The notes under the pieces are model-generated. The model was given only the letters and a program-made list of their open reading frames with translations, was not told the origin of the DNA and ran no database searches. 64,000 bases of DNA, taken from positions 79,690,307 to 79,754,306 of the forward strand of contig NC_083339.1 in NCBI RefSeq assembly GCF_019175385.1, written 5' to 3'. This DNA comes from Lycium barbarum (lineage: Eukaryota; Streptophyta; Magnoliopsida; Solanales; Solanaceae). Shown here one piece after another: positions 45,043-56,600 of this stretch. The position numbers were made by a program, and so were the translations under genes. Position 1 is the stretch's first letter; each line of letters begins with the position of its first letter.

Positions 45043-45463
45043 TGAATCTCTCAAAAGATTGGTACCCATGGCCATACCTAAAATGCATCAAACCACCCGA
45101 AAGGAGACCTTCATCTCTTCCCTTAAAGAGCCTCAACTGGGGCCATATCAATGCTCGAGTGGTAAGAACTGATCCTAATGACCACCGAAGTCAATCACAC
45201 AAGCTTGGAGAATATCTTCTAGGACCTTAATAGTCCGCTCAGACTGGCCATCTGTCTGAGGGTGGAAAGTTGTACTAAGGTCCAATTTAGTACCCAATTC
45301 TAAATGCAAAGTCTTCCAGAATCGGGATGTAAACGTTTTGCCTCTATCAGATATGATGGAAATAGGAACCCCATAAAGGCGAACAATCTCTCGGATATAA
45401 ATCTAGGCCAACTTCTGAGCAGTATGGGTAATCTGGCCAACCCCACAAAGCTGTGAATTTCTG
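45043..45463 (-). pseudogene. Element E integrase core fragment
   Basis: On the minus strand: [29 protein letters not shown] with the second catalytic Asp, a degraded GKTFTS, then [17 protein letters not shown] with the Glu, [11 protein letters not shown] and a TAG. The first catalytic Asp region and the zinc-binding N-terminus are missing, and the NNSYHSS/ALYGRKCRSP block is shortened. Left of 45463 it joins RT directly, so RNase H and about half of integrase were deleted. Confidence 0.8.
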
Positions 45464-45631
45464 TCACTGAAGTCTAGCCCAATCTCTCACTATTTCGATC
45501 TTTTTAGGATCAACCATAATCCCTTCCTTCGAAACCACATGTCCCAAGAAGGACACAGACGCAAGCCAAAACTCATACTTAGAGAACTTGGCATACAACA
45601 CCTTGTCTCTCAGCAACCTAAGAACAACTCT
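45464..45631 (-). pseudogene. Element E RT C-terminal part
   Basis: On the minus strand: [55 protein letters not shown], the connection segment after the FIDD box. Solo LTR S1 separates it from the RT core at 48761. The first codons of the apparent ORF (to 45649) come from S1. A one-base frame change sits close to the insertion point. Confidence 0.88.
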
Positions 45632-45636
45632 TAAGT
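45632..45636. other. Target site duplication of S1, left (TAAGT)
   Basis: TAAGT is repeated at 48756-48760 on the other side of the LTR. Confidence 0.92.
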
Positions 45637-46099
45637 TGTCACGACCCAAAACACCGATCGTGCGGGCACCTACCTTATTATTACTAGTAGGCGAACCCTT
45701 ACCCGTTAACCCATTAATTACTAGCCAATTTCAACTTCTTTAATCATTTATACTCTAACAATCAATAAATAAGTGAATGAATAAATAGTCTGACCAAGTC
45801 ATAAATAATAATTAATATAAGTGCGGAAGTCTTAACTATTACACCCCAAAAATCTGAAAGTCATCGTACAAGGACTCTAACCAACAATGTTTAAAGAATG
45901 AAGTATATCTCAAATATAATAACAAATAATGTCTGGAATAAAAGTAGACATCTGGAAAGAGAGATCTTCAGGTGGCATGGCATGGATAAGAGCACACCCT
46001 TGGATTCGTTCAAGCTAACTAGCTTCAAGCTAGAGATGTGGTCTGGATGAAATCTCTGGAATACAATCTGCACTAAAAAAGGGTGCAGCAAGGTAGTAT

Positions 46100-46120
46100 C
46101 AGTACAAACACTATGTACCG
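46100..46120 (-). other. LTR stem-loop (S1)
   Basis: Arms CAGTAC (46100-46105) and GTACCG (46115-46120) in plus-strand notation, pairing over 6 bp with one G:T. Confidence 0.55.
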
Positions 46121-48212
46121 GTAAGCATCATAGGCCAACTAAGATTAGTTCATGTATATAAGCATAAAATCAACAAGTTAAACTGATAGACACTTAATAC
46201 TCAAATCTACGTCACAGAACATCTCATAATAGAGTCACAGCCTAAGATGAAGCCTCTAAACCATAAGTTTGTCAAGTTTCAATAATCTCACCTGCTAATC
46301 ATAACTCCAAGTTCCATCCCTAGGTAGAATCACTAATCCACAATTTAACCCAGTCAATGGTCATATTTATATCATAAATAGGCATTCAACATCCGTACCA
46401 AAATCTGAATCAAATGAGCATATCAGAATGCAGAATAAAATGTAATGATGCACAATGCAAACTATGATGATGTGCAATGCAATGCAATGCCACACACATG
46501 CTAACTGATGTCATTGCTCACTAGTCATGACTTGCAGGGGACCAATGGTGTCTATGTACCACTCATTCCGGATACTCATCGGACCCGAGCCATAAATCCT
46601 CTGCTCCGAATAGAACCTCGGATGAGGATCCACATCATGTACCACTCGTTTTCAGAACGAACCTCGGATCAGGAGCTCTCAACTAGCATCAAATAGTATC
46701 ACAAGTTCAACAAGAAGATTATATTAACTTCTTCACTAATTTCACATCACCATGTATGTCTCCACATAATCCAGTTCATTAGTATGTATGGACTATGAAC
46801 AATAGCAATATCAATGTCAAACACAAGGCATCATGCCACAAGTCTTTCATGAATCGTTACCGAACCATTTCCATCATGTATGAGTGTATGAATGCATAAA
46901 TGAGTGTAAACATGGTAAATCAACGCAAATCAATAAAGCAACAGTGAAGGTACAAGTCACAAAGCCACAAGTCATATCTAGACTTGGATCAACTCAACCA
47001 TGAAATGAATCATACAACCCGTCTCAACCAACATAAGAGTCTATGTCCCTCTTTACTTCCATTCATAACAAGTATGCCTCCCAACTAAGTCTTGTATCAC
47101 CAAGATGCTCCATTTTTCTATATATTATCATCAACAGTAAATCATACATCAAGTGTTTATATACGTACTATCATAAATATATAAATCACAATTCAGGTCT
47201 AAACTCAGTATCCTTCCTTTCTCCGATGATATGTGTCACAATAAGAGAGAATTGAGTACAACACGACAATTTAGGTAATAAGTCTAATCACAATAACAGG
47301 GCAACGAGCCACCTTCAACAACAATCAAACTAATAGAAATCCATCTCGAATCGCCACAGTATGAATACAACTACACCTCATATTTCAGTACATAAAGTAA
47401 TGGCGACGATCCCACAAAATCAGAAGTCATACAAACCTAGCTAATATCCAACCAAAACTCCATGTCTGAAGACCTAATCATGCTTTCTCCCATCAATTCT
47501 ACACAATATATACGTTTCGCTAATCAAAGTCTAACTAAAATAAGCCATAACCTACCTCGAATGCAGAACAGGAGCCACAAACTACTCCACACGAGTCTTC
47601 TATTTTCTAAGCACCTCATAACAGTCAAAGTATAACAATATAATGCTAACTAAGCAACAAATCATGTATTTAAATAAGAACAACAATTTGGGGAAGAAGA
47701 CCCACTTACTTCTACCCTTTTCAGTGGATGAAATCATCCTTTAATGGTGAATTTATCATAACTTCTATCCCTACAATCATTGACCTTCAATTCATGGGTT
47801 TATAATCAATTTACCCTTTCAAATAGATTTTAGGACAAAATTTCCATTTTTATTAGAACAGTAAGTCTCAACATGCAAATTTCAACCATAAGAAATCAAA
47901 TTCTCTTCCTAGAAAGTGATAAGCTATAATATAGATGATTAATCAACAACAAAATCAACAACCCACTAATTATTTAAAGGTTTACTAATTCTAGGGTTCT
48001 AGGACTTTCACCAACCATTGATGGACCATAAAATAATTATAAAGCTTGAAGAAGAAAGGAAAAGGAACAAATAAAGGTGGGGACTTACCCTCCAAGAAGC
48101 TTTCACCAATGAATAAAATGAAGTTTGCCTCCTTCTCTCTTGAAAACTGACTTTGAGATCTTATGGGTAATGATTAGGAGTTGAAGTATTAAAATAGGGC
48201 TTTCTGCCCCCC

Positions 48213-48255
48213 CGTCGGTCGCTGCAGTGGACCCGCTATACCGGGCAGCAGACCT
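48213..48255 (-). repeat. Short palindrome block in S1
   Basis: CGCTGCAGTGG and CCGCTATACCGGG, degenerate forms of the CCGCTNNAGCGG motif, just upstream (minus strand) of CTATTTTAATAC. Confidence 0.6.
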
Positions 48256-48755
48256 GCTGGAACAACCCGAACAAAAAAAGGCATAAATCCCTCATCCGGA
48301 GGTGAAACGTGATGATTCTTTTTGCTATAGCTTCGTAATTAAGATATGGATCTATTGGTTCAAACTTCACACAAAATTAAGGTCGTTTGATCAATATGGA
48401 GTCATTTCTATCCACAGACCTACGGCCAAAACATCGAATATGAGCGCAAAACCCAAACCCATCTGAAACTTTTCGGAACCTCACCAAAACTTGTGGACAA
48501 GTTCAAAATCATCATATTAACATGTTGGAACTTCCAAAACATTGACACGGGGTCATCCCAAACCGACGTTGATTGTGGTCAACTCTAACTCGCTAACTTA
48601 ACTAGTTCCTCCACCAATAATTCAGATCACACTCAAACCTTTCGGGAACCAAACTAATGACTTCACTAAGTCATAGATCATACTAACGGGACTTGGGGAA
48701 GGGTCAACAAGGTTAAATGGGTCAAAACACTACAATAACTACACGGGTCGTTACA

Positions 48756-48760
48756 TAAGT
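48756..48760. other. Target site duplication of S1, right (TAAGT)
   Basis: Partner of 45632-45636. Confidence 0.92.
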
Positions 48761-49220
48761 ATTTTTCATGTCTTCTTTACTCTTCGAATAAACCAGGATA
48801 TCATCAATGAACACTATCACAAAAGAGTCTAAGTATGGCTTAAACATACCATTCATAAAATCCATAAAAGCAGTTGGGGCATTAGTAAGCCGAAAAGACA
48901 TAACAAGAAATTCATAATGCCCATATCTAGTCCGGAAAGCTATCTTAGGAATATCCTCTGCCCGAATTTTTAGCTGATGATAACCCGATCTCAAATCAAT
49001 TTTTGACAACACAGAAGCCCCCTGCAGCTGATCAAACAAATCAATACAAGCGATAGGGTATTTATTTCACATGTGACTTTATTTAAGCGGAGGTAATCAA
49101 TGTACATCCGTATATTCCCATCTTTATTTTTCACGAACAGTACAGGAGCGCCCCATGGGGAGACACTCGAACGAATGAAACCCTTACTAAGAAGATCCTA
49201 AAATTGTTCTTTTAATTCCC
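48761..49220 (-). pseudogene. Element E RT core
   Basis: On the minus strand: [18 protein letters not shown] with DYLRLNKVT (Gln of the usual YRQLNK lost), a frame change near 49060, then [21 protein letters not shown] with motif A intact, [16 protein letters not shown] (Gly of FGLTN is Arg), and [17 protein letters not shown] with the catalytic pair intact. S1 interrupts just after the box. Confidence 0.9.
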
Positions 49221-49685
49221 TCAACTCTGCTGGTGCCATCCGATATAGCGAAATAGGAATAGGGCGAGTCCTGGCTCTAAGTCAATACAGACATTAATGT
49301 CACGGTCCGGTGGCATGCCTAGCAAGTCTGCGAGAAACACCTCCGCAAACTCACGTACCATAGGAACTGACTCAAGAGATGGACCGTCAACACTGGTTTC
49401 ACGGATATGTGTCAAATAAGCCAACCACCCCTTATCTACTAGCTTCTTTGCACGAATAAAGGAAATAATTTTCTTTGGGGAGGGACTAAGGTTACCTTTC
49501 CACAAGTCTAAGCACCCAGGGCATAGCTAAGGTGACTGTCTTGGCATGACAGTCAAGAATTACATGATAAGGAGCTAACCAACTCATACCTAGGATGACA
49601 TCAAAATATATCATGTCTAGAATCACTAAATCAACCCAGGTGCTATACCCCATAAGTGTAACAGTACAAGATCTAAAGACTCAAT
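49221..49685 (-). pseudogene. Element E PR-RT linker
   Basis: Open from 49505 to 49221: WKGNLSPSPKKIISFIRAKKLVDKGWLAYL, PMVREFAEVFLADLLGMPPDRDINV, as in element A at 1974-2200. Upstream (49506-49685) nucleotides encode the segment after the protease core (GYSTWVDLVILD, IYFDVILGMSWLAPY, DCHAKTVTLAMPW), in a frame broken near 49505. Confidence 0.78.
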
Positions 49686-50000
49686 CTATAACCACAGAGT
49701 CTTCAACTGGAGTAGATACATGTATAGGGGCATCAAGCAAATCACAGACCATATCAAGATCCATAGAAAAATATGTAGACACATAAGAAAAAATGTAGAA
49801 CCCGGGTCAAACAATACAGAAGCCATCCGGTGGTAAACTGAGATATTACCTGTAATGACTGCATCTATTCCCTCAGCCTCTGCCCTGCCAGGAAAGGCAT
49901 AACAATGCACTTGTCCGCCAGTAGCCTGCGAACCATTGCGATCAACCTGTCCTGTCTGAGCTCCTTCCTTGTCGGGTTGATGTCCACCTCTACTAGACTG
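49686..50000 (-). pseudogene. Element E protease
   Basis: On the minus strand VHCYAFPGRAEAEGIDAVITG and then the active-site loop VLFDPGSTF, Asp at 49806-49808. A base gain in the T-run right after it shifts the frame, so the open stretch to 49686 is nonsense. The other frame continues in the manner of retropepsins (VSTYFSMDLDMVCDLLD). The active site is retained and the fold is broken. Confidence 0.83.
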
Positions 50001-51469
50001 AAACCCACATCTGTTAGGTTGGGTGCCACCTCTACTAGACGTGTGACCGCCACGCCCAGACTGAGCGCGGTTACCACCATAAGATCCTCTCCCTCTACCT
50101 GATGCTGGAGCTCTGGGAGCTTGAAACTGAGTACCCTGGCCACCTTGCTTAAGTCTGGGATAATTTCTTTTAAAATGCCCCGTATCACCACACTCGAAGC
50201 ATCAATAGTCTAGCGTCGGACGCTGAACAGAAACGGATGAAGCCGAATCACCACCCTAATCTGGAGCTCTAGCCTGCGCACTCCCTGGCTGACTGGAATA
50301 GTATTGACTGGACTCTAATGGGCTTCCAACTGAAGCCTGCTTGGCTGACTGAACAGGGCATCTCAAATAGACCTAGAAACTCTGGCCCTTAGAGAAAGTT
50401 CCACTGAAATTACCACCCTTTCAGGCCTTCTTCTCCGCGTATTTATTATAACTATCCTGCCTAACACCCTCGATAGGCCTAACATGATCAGCCACTTCCT
50501 GAAAGAAAGCACCTGTTGCTGCAAGCTGAAGAGCTGATAACTGAAGAGTAGTGTTCAACCCTTTCATAAATCTCCTAACCCTCTGCTCCTCAGTAGGCAC
50601 AAGTTGGAGGGCATAGCGAGATAATGAATGAAACTGAGCCTCATAAGCAGCCACAGATAAATTATCCCGCTCAATGTTACTGAACTCATCACGCCTGCGG
50701 TCCCTCAAAGTACGAGGAACATACTTGTCTAAGAATACCTGATAAAACTGAGTCCATGTTAACGGAGGCGATCCCGCTGGCCTGCACTTTACAAAAACCC
50801 TCCACCATAACTTGGCATCACCCAAGAGCTGGAAGGTCACAAACTCAACACCATACTTCTCCACTGCCCCCATCTTATGGACCTTCTCATGACAGTCCAT
50901 AATGAATTCATAAGCATTCTCAACCTCAGTGCCAAAGAACTCTGGAGGCTTCATCTTAGTGAACCTCCAGAACAAATCATGCTCATCCCTAGTCAACACC
51001 AGACCTCCCACTGGTGTAGGAAATACCTCCAGTCCGGGAGCCTCATCCAAATGAGGAGCCACAACTACAACATGCTGTAAACCAGAGCACAAAATCTGCC
51101 TGGAGCTGGATCACCCACTCTGGCACTCTGAGCACCTAGAACAGCTGGTAACATACCTGCCTCTGTCAACCCATTCAACAGATTCAACACTCGAACTATA
51201 ACGTCTGACAACACTGGAGGAGCAATAATATCTAGCTGAGCTGGTGCTGCTGCAAACTCTGTTGCCTCATCTGGAATAACCTGAGGCAGGGGACTCAACG
51301 CGAGCCTGACCAGCAGCAGGACCCACGCCTCTACCACGACCAAGGCCCCTGGCCGGGTCTCCACCATGAACTACGGCCCAGTGACCTGCTATCCACTACG
51401 AGCTACGGCCCCAGCAGACGGCGCAGGTACCTTATTAGCTGTTGCTGCCGCTGCACGAGTCCTCACCAT
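50001..51469 (-). pseudogene. Element E gag
   Basis: The start is probably ATG at 51469-51467 (MVRTRAAAATANK), 200 bp after the primer site. Stops follow within 35 codons (about 51395 and 51374), then a readable N-terminal part to about 51065. A frameshift leads to the gag core (51092-50421: FWRFTKMKPPEFFGTEVENA, AKLWWRVF, PLTWTQFYQVFLDKYVP, FSNIERDNLSVAAYEAQFHSLSRYA, RVRRFMKGLN). The zinc knuckle near 50205-50165 reads CFECGDTGHFKRNY, with the last Cis-position Cys replaced by Tyr and a stop just before it. An Arg/Gly-rich tail follows. A large ORF at 50191-49865 is a wrong-frame shadow. Confidence 0.88.
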
Positions 51470-51670
51470 CTATGAGAGAATATAAAAAAGAGTCAGATAC
51501 CAATTTGAATCATCCAGATACCATTTGGAATCAAGTAGCGTGAACAAAAGAAAGAATTTGAATTTTCTTAGTGTCCCATAGCCTCTCGAAGATAAGTACA
51601 GATGTCTCTATACCGATCCGCAAGACTCTACTAGACATGTCCTTGTACAATGAGATTGACGAACCTAGGA

Positions 51671-51681
51671 CTCTGATACCA
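51671..51681 (-). other. Primer binding site of element E (tRNA-iMet)
   Basis: On the minus strand TGGTATCAGAG, 4 bp inside the 5' LTR end at 51686. Confidence 0.9.
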
Positions 51682-51685
51682 ACTT

Positions 51686-53037
51686 TGTCACAACCTAAGC
51701 AGCCGTGAATGGCACCCACATAAATCCCCTAGTGGGCGAACCATCCCCTTAACCAACTATCCAACCGATTACCAATTAATTAACAACTTTTAGACAAGTC
51801 AAGAATATAACAAAAGTAATAATTACCCAAAAGGTCTAGTCATGCCATAAATAAATAACGAATGCGAGAGTCTAGCTATTACAACCCCAAAATTTGAAAG
51901 TCATCGTACAAGAACTCTAAAACCTAAACTGTCTAAGGAAATAACAACTGTCTGAATTAACATAGTAATGTCTGGAATGGAAATAGACATCAATAAGAGA
52001 AGATCTTCAGGCGGCCTGGCATGGATAAGACCTCACCCTCAAATCCGTCAGCAACTAGCCTCACGCTAAATATAAGGTCGGGTAGATGTCGCTGGATCAC
52101 AATTTGCACTCAAAAGAATACAGCAAGGTAGTATTAGTACAAATAATATGTACCAGTAGATATCATAGGCCGACTAAGATTAGTATCATGCATAAAATCA
52201 TAAAATTAATAGAATAGACAGATAGGCACAACAACATATAACCATATGAAATTATCAACAAGAATCATCACCAAACAACCGTAACTCACGAATTATCTCA
52301 ACTTGTCACATAACCGTACACACATGCTAAATGGTATTGTTTGCCTAAATAGTCATGACCTGCAGGGGACCTATGATGTCCATGTACGACTCGCTTCGGA
52401 ACTGACCTCGGATCACGAGCCCATAACTAGGCCACATCTTCACCCCTTGTCAAATGTGCCTTTTCATATTTGTCTTTTCTTTCTCATCTCAATATATTTC
52501 CGATCCCACATTCAATAGGGAATGTGAACAACCATTAAATTATTATCAAGGAACATAAGTCACCATGTCACAAGTCATATCAAGACTCAAAATCAATTTA
52601 TTAATAGCATGAATAAAGGATTACTCCAAGTCAACGAGAAGAGTATTCATTAACGTCTTCTTTCTCATATCATAACAATTCGTCACATAATAAATCAATC
52701 AATATCAAACTTAGGAATTTCCAACCACATGTTATGTCTGAAGCCCTAATCATACTTCTCCTGCCAATTTCATAACGTATACAATCAACTAATCAAAGTC
52801 TAACTCACATAGACCGTAACCTACCTCAAAGCTGAACTGGAACACTGAAATCACTCCGCAATAACTTTCACCTTTCGTAAAGCTTCAGAACATTCAAAGT
52901 CTAGCAATCATAACGCTAAGTGAATAATAGATCATCTAATCAAACAAACAATAATTGGGGAAGAGAACCTAACTACTTCTACCCTTTTCAAATGGGTGAA
53001 CTATCACTAAGTGTTAATGCATCATAAAATCAACCCC
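51686..53037 (-). repeat. 5' LTR of element E, U3 end missing
   Basis: It matches 42316-43725 of the 3' LTR nearly throughout, starting (plus strand) TGTCACAACCTAAGCAGCC. At about 53037 similarity stops within ATCAACCCCAA, and sequence of LTR fragment F begins. About 730 bp of the U3 side, with promoter and palindromes, are absent. Confidence 0.88.
52135..52155 (-). other. LTR stem-loop (E 5' LTR)
   Basis: Arms TAGTAC (52135-52140) and GTACCA (52150-52155). Relative to S1 the outer C:G pair has become T:A, a compensatory change. Confidence 0.55.
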
Positions 53038-53893
53038 AATGATGACTCAAATTAACTTACTACTCAAAATACCAAAATTTCCATATTTGAGCCTATATTT
53101 TACTTTCTTCTCTAATCTAAGTCATTCAACCACTCAATGCTTTTAATAACATGAAGGAGATGTAAAACTCACCTTTGATTATGTAGGAATGATCTTTGGA
53201 TGAAGATACTTCACTTGAAAAAAAACCCAACTTCAATTCCAAAGGAAACCTTGACTTCTACTAACCTTAGTGAGCATCCACACACTTGATTCTTAGTGTT
53301 TAATCTTTGATCTCTCTTGAATTTATGTTAATAAGGTGTATAGAATATTCTAGAGCTCTCAAGAAGTGTGGAGAAAGTGAGAAATGAAAAATAAGACCTG
53401 GGGTCATCTTTATATTAAAAAAAAAAGTTACCCGATTGGATTTATACGAACACTTATACGGTCCATATAAGTGACCGTATAATACTCCAGTGATGAACCT
53501 TCACTGTGACTGTTATACGGACTATTATACGAACCGTATAAAGTTATACAGACCGAATAAGTGGTTGTATAACTCACTTTTTCCCAACTTGTTCTCGTCG
53601 ATTCGTTGATCTCAAATCCTTATGAAAACTTCTTGGAACTTACATAACACCGCGTTAACCATCTAAAGAGATCTATAACTCATCCTTAATACCTTACTAA
53701 ATATTTAACAGCTCGATGATTACGAAAGCTTTCCAACCACAACTCTACGTTAACTTTCTCCAACGAACTTTCTTCTCTTGCCTCAAATGTCTTTGGAATC
53801 TTAATTAGACTAATTAAGTATCCCTTCTTACTTGTAGGGACATTATGTACATCTTAACTTGTGCACAACAACCCAAAATTTTGAGGTGTAACA
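53038..53893 (-). mobile_element. F: LTR fragment of the TGTTACACC type, minus strand
   Basis: On the minus strand it starts TGTTACACCTCAAAATTTTGGG at 53893 and runs to a break at 53038. It has the TATACGG-type palindromes (53441-53575), a Ser/Thr-like non-coding leader and a donor-like AAAGGTGAGTTTTAC near 53175, all as in the LTRs of D. The rest is missing at the junction with E. Confidence 0.78.
53441..53575 (-). repeat. TATACGG-type palindrome array in F
   Basis: Degenerate copies (ACTTATACGGTCCATATAAGT, ATTATACGAACCGTATAAAG type) in the same position as in the D LTRs. Confidence 0.72.
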
Positions 53894-54540
53894 ATGAAAA
53901 TCCTAGAATAAGCTATAAAGAACTTATAAGGATTGGGAGGTCATAAAAGTGTGTCGTTCAGAAACTTGTGCATGTTTCCTAACGTTCGTCTACCCCTTGG
54001 GTTCAAGATTCTGAAATTGGAGAAGTACGATTGTCATGGTGACCCTGTAGCCCATTTGAAGAAGTATTGTAATCAACAGAGAGGAGCGGGCGGTAAGCAA
54101 AAATTGCTTATGGCCTACTTCAGTGAGAGTTTGACATGGTTAGCCTCGGAATGGTTCATTGACCAAGACAACAACAAGAGTTTGTGCAGCAATTTCAATA
54201 CAATAGAGACTTAGTTCATGAAAAAAGTCCTTGATCAACTTGAAGAAGAAATCTGCAGAACATTTCAGGGAATTTGCCATTAGGTTGCGAGAGCAAGCTT
54301 CTAGGGTAAGACCCCTACTGAAAGAAAGCGAGATTGTGGAAACTTTTCTCCAAGCTCAAAATGAAGAATATTATCAGCACATGCTCCCTGCCTTGGGAAA
54401 ATCATTTGTTGAGGACATCAAAATGGGGGAGATGATAGAAGATGAGATCAGAATAGGACGTATTGTTAGTTTCACTACCCTAAAGTCCCCCACACATACA
54501 ATCCAAAGTGGCTGAAGAAATTTTGGGATAAAGAGGGATA
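53894..54540 (+). pseudogene. T3: Tat/Ogre gag fragment
   Basis: From 53933: GGHKSVSFRNLCMFPNVRLPLGF, KLEKYDCHGDPVAHLKKYCNQQRGAGG, LLMAYFSESLTWLASEWFIDQD. A TAG at 54212-54214 and a frame change follow, then from 54231 NLKKKSAEHFREFAIRLREQASRVRPLLKESEIVETFLQAQNEEYYQHML and IKMGEMIEDEIRIGRI. It is the same domain as T2 gag but clearly a different copy. The left end abuts LTR fragment F, so F may have landed in it. Confidence 0.82.
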
Positions 54541-54716
54541 GTATGTCTTTTCGGGCTCATCCCTTTTTCAGAATATTCTCTTATAATCTAGCAGATTCCC
54601 ATCTGATGACCCTTGAGGTCTGCTCTTTTTTTATTTTATTATTATTATGATATGAAAATAGTGCTCAACAGGTAGGGCTTGGGTGCCCGTCATGGCCCTC
54701 CGGTTTGGGTCGTGAC
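54541..54716 (+). repeat. Short LTR-end fragment
   Basis: The last ~85 bp (GTGCTCAACAGG, GGGCTTGGGTGCCCGTCATGGCCC, GGGTCGTGACA) resemble the last bases of the B/C and D LTRs. The origin of the first half is unclear. Confidence 0.45.
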
Positions 54717-54936
54717 AAGAATTCCTTACCAGATCTTTTATTTTTACGGACTAATAATAAAATATTCATTTCCTTTTGATTAGGGATTCATAAGGTGACT
54801 TAGAACACCAAAACTCAATTCTAAGTGGCGACTCTGGAAATAATTAATCCCTATTCAAAATCGTCAATTCAATTGGAAAAACCCTTTACTAATAAAACCT
54901 TGTGTTTATCACGGGGGTGAAAAAGGGGTGTGACAA
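54717..54936 (+). other. Tat/Ogre LTR end, primer site and leader
   Basis: GAACACCAAAACTCAATTCTAAG then TGGCGACTCTGG at 54826-54837, the Arg-type primer site, better kept than at 12057. The following CACGGGGGTGAAAAAGGGGTGTGACA is a leader form I know from Tat/Ogre elements. It breaks off where the MULE sequence starts. Confidence 0.6.
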
Positions 54937-54949
54937 TTACGAGCCATAA

Positions 54950-56600
54950 TCCACACGCCACAGCAAAAGTCATCGGTGAATACTTCAAAGATAGTTTTCC
55001 CGAAGGTAAAGGCCCATCTATAAATGATATGAGTCATTCAATTAGTATAGAATTGGGTTGTAAGGTTAGTTATTGGAAGGTTTGAAAGGGCATGGAGATT
55101 GCAAAGGCTCTTACTAGGGCGACATATGAGCATAGGTGTGCAATGCTTGATGAGTATTGTTGTATGCTTCGGTCCGAAAATTCAAGAAGTAAGACCGGCA
55201 TTGAAGGTTGATGGAAATAGGAAGTTCAAGTACTTTTTTGTAGCCTATGCGGCTTGGATGCTTGGTTAGCACAAATGAGAAAAATCATAGCTGTCGATGG
55301 GACATTCTTGAGGAGCAAGTATGAAGGAGTGTTGTTGTTAGCTGTGGCACAAGATACGGTGAACCATATATTTCCGGTGGCATTTTGTGTAGTGTAAAAG
55401 GAGTGTGATGCCTCAAACCATTTTTTTGAACAAATGAGAAGCTATGTAGATGATACCACTAAGTTGTGCATAATCTTTGATAGGCATCCAAGTGTCAAAA
55501 AGGCGGTTTCAATTGTCTACCCTACAGCTCATTATGGTTGTAACATGAGGAAACTTGGGGAAAATATTCGAAACAACTTTCACAATGGGAAGGTCGTATC
55601 TCACTTTTATAAAGCAGGAAAAGCGTACAGGACAGATGTGTTCTATGACTATTTTAATCAAATCAGAGATATGGTACCTCGGACCGCCGAACATCTTGAA
55701 CATGATGGATTCAATAGATGGAGCAGGGTATTTTGCCTGGAAAACATGTATATTTACACTTTAGTGTTTGCAACAAGTAATTAATTTGTTGCAACAACTG
55801 AGTGACTTGTTTGAGTTTCTTAAAAAAGTTATAGGACTTGTTGGAACAACTATGTTACTCGTTGTGTTTTTTTATTTGTGTATTAATGAAATTTTAGTTT
55901 TTTAGAATAATTGATTTTTTATTTTGACAGGTATAATATTATGAAGACAAACATTTTGAGTCGGTGAACGCAATGTTCAATGATGAAAGACAATTTCCCA
56001 TTACTGCTCTATTTGATGCAATAAATAGGAGGTTTGCAGAAAAATTCCATGAGAGTTGTATGGAGTTCACCGACTCACCAACCATCTTTGTTCCTTTAAT
56101 GGAAAAAAAAATATCAAAGTCTGTCAACCTGGGGAACAAGTTATTGGCCCATCAAATTGTCAATTACAAGTTCAGCGTCACCGGTCATGGTCAAGTTGCA
56201 ACGGTGAATCTGCAAATGAGATGTTGTACATGTAGAATTTTTGACTTGTAAAAAATACTGTGTCCACGTGCTATGGCAGCGCTCCGAGTCCCATATGTTG
56301 AAGACTTTGGAAGGCAGATTTATGAGTACTCATCTCCATATTATAAGGTGGAGAAATACATAATTGCATACTGTGAGGAAATTTATCTTGTTCCTTCTGA
56401 AGAATCTTGAAAAATTCCTTTAGAGATTTTAGAGAGAGAAATACCTCCTCTACATGTTGACCCGGGCAACCAAGAAGAAGGCGGACAAAGAGAAGGCGTG
56501 GAATCGGGGAATCAGTTCCAACGAGGAAAAACAAATGCTCCATATGCAGAACAGTTGGCCAGAAAAAAACTACATGCCCAGACCAAAATGCTCCATAGTT
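54950..56600 (+). pseudogene. MuDR/MULE transposase with SWIM finger
   Basis: The transposase would cut and paste MULE DNA. N-terminal part: AKVIGEYFKDSFPEG, SINDMSHSISIELGCKVSYWKV, then stops (about 55085, 55210). Core: IAVDGTFLRSKYEGVLLLAVAQD with Asp at 55296-55298, FEQMRSYVDDTTKLCIIFDRHPS with Asp at 55479-55481, HYGCNMRKLGENIRNNF. An intron is proposed at 55748-55930. After it: ESVNAMFNDERQFPITALFDAINRRFAEKF with Glu at 55958-55960 in a frame shifted by one. The SWIM finger near 56222-56275 has CTCRIFDL, a TAA at 56249-56251, and CPR in place of the usual CPH. All catalytic acids remain, but the gene is dead. Confidence 0.9.
55748..55930 (+). other. Probable intron in MULE transposase
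   Basis: GTATAT at the start and TTTTATTTTGACAG at the end give a 183-bp GT-AG intron that lies exactly between two adjoining conserved parts (FCLEN and YNIM). It contains CAACAAGT and TTGTTGCAACAACT words like those 3' of the gene. Confidence 0.65.

Larger units (their letters stand above)
45637..48755 (-). mobile_element. S1: solo LTR inside element E RT gene
   Basis: 3,119 bp. On the minus strand it runs TGTAACGACCCGTG to GGGTCGTGACA, flanked by TAAGT on both sides, with RT sequence continuing across it. No internal region is present, so this is a classic product of LTR-LTR recombination. It contains a palindrome block (48213-48255), donor-like motifs near 48090 and 47548, and the stem-loop at 46100-46120. 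It is longer than the E LTRs and a different subfamily. Confidence 0.95.
42316..53037 (-). mobile_element. Element E: Tekay-type element, minus strand, 5' LTR truncated
   Basis: On the minus strand: partial 5' LTR (53037-51686), iMet primer site, gag, protease, RT, integrase part, chromodomain, 3' LTR (44459-42316). Solo LTR S1 is inserted in RT. A large internal deletion removed RNase H and the integrase N-terminus. The 5' LTR breaks off at 53037 against fragment F, so the target duplication partner of ATGAG (42311-42315) is lost. Confidence 0.88.

Noticed and set aside
49865..50191. Minus-strand 108-codon ORF between gag and protease of E
   Set aside because: The real frame is another one: it carries the zinc knuckle, the Arg/Gly-rich tail and the protease entry.
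54541..54716. A further complete LTR ending GGGTCGTGACA
   Set aside because: Only the last ~85 bp resemble LTR ends. No matching start was found before it.
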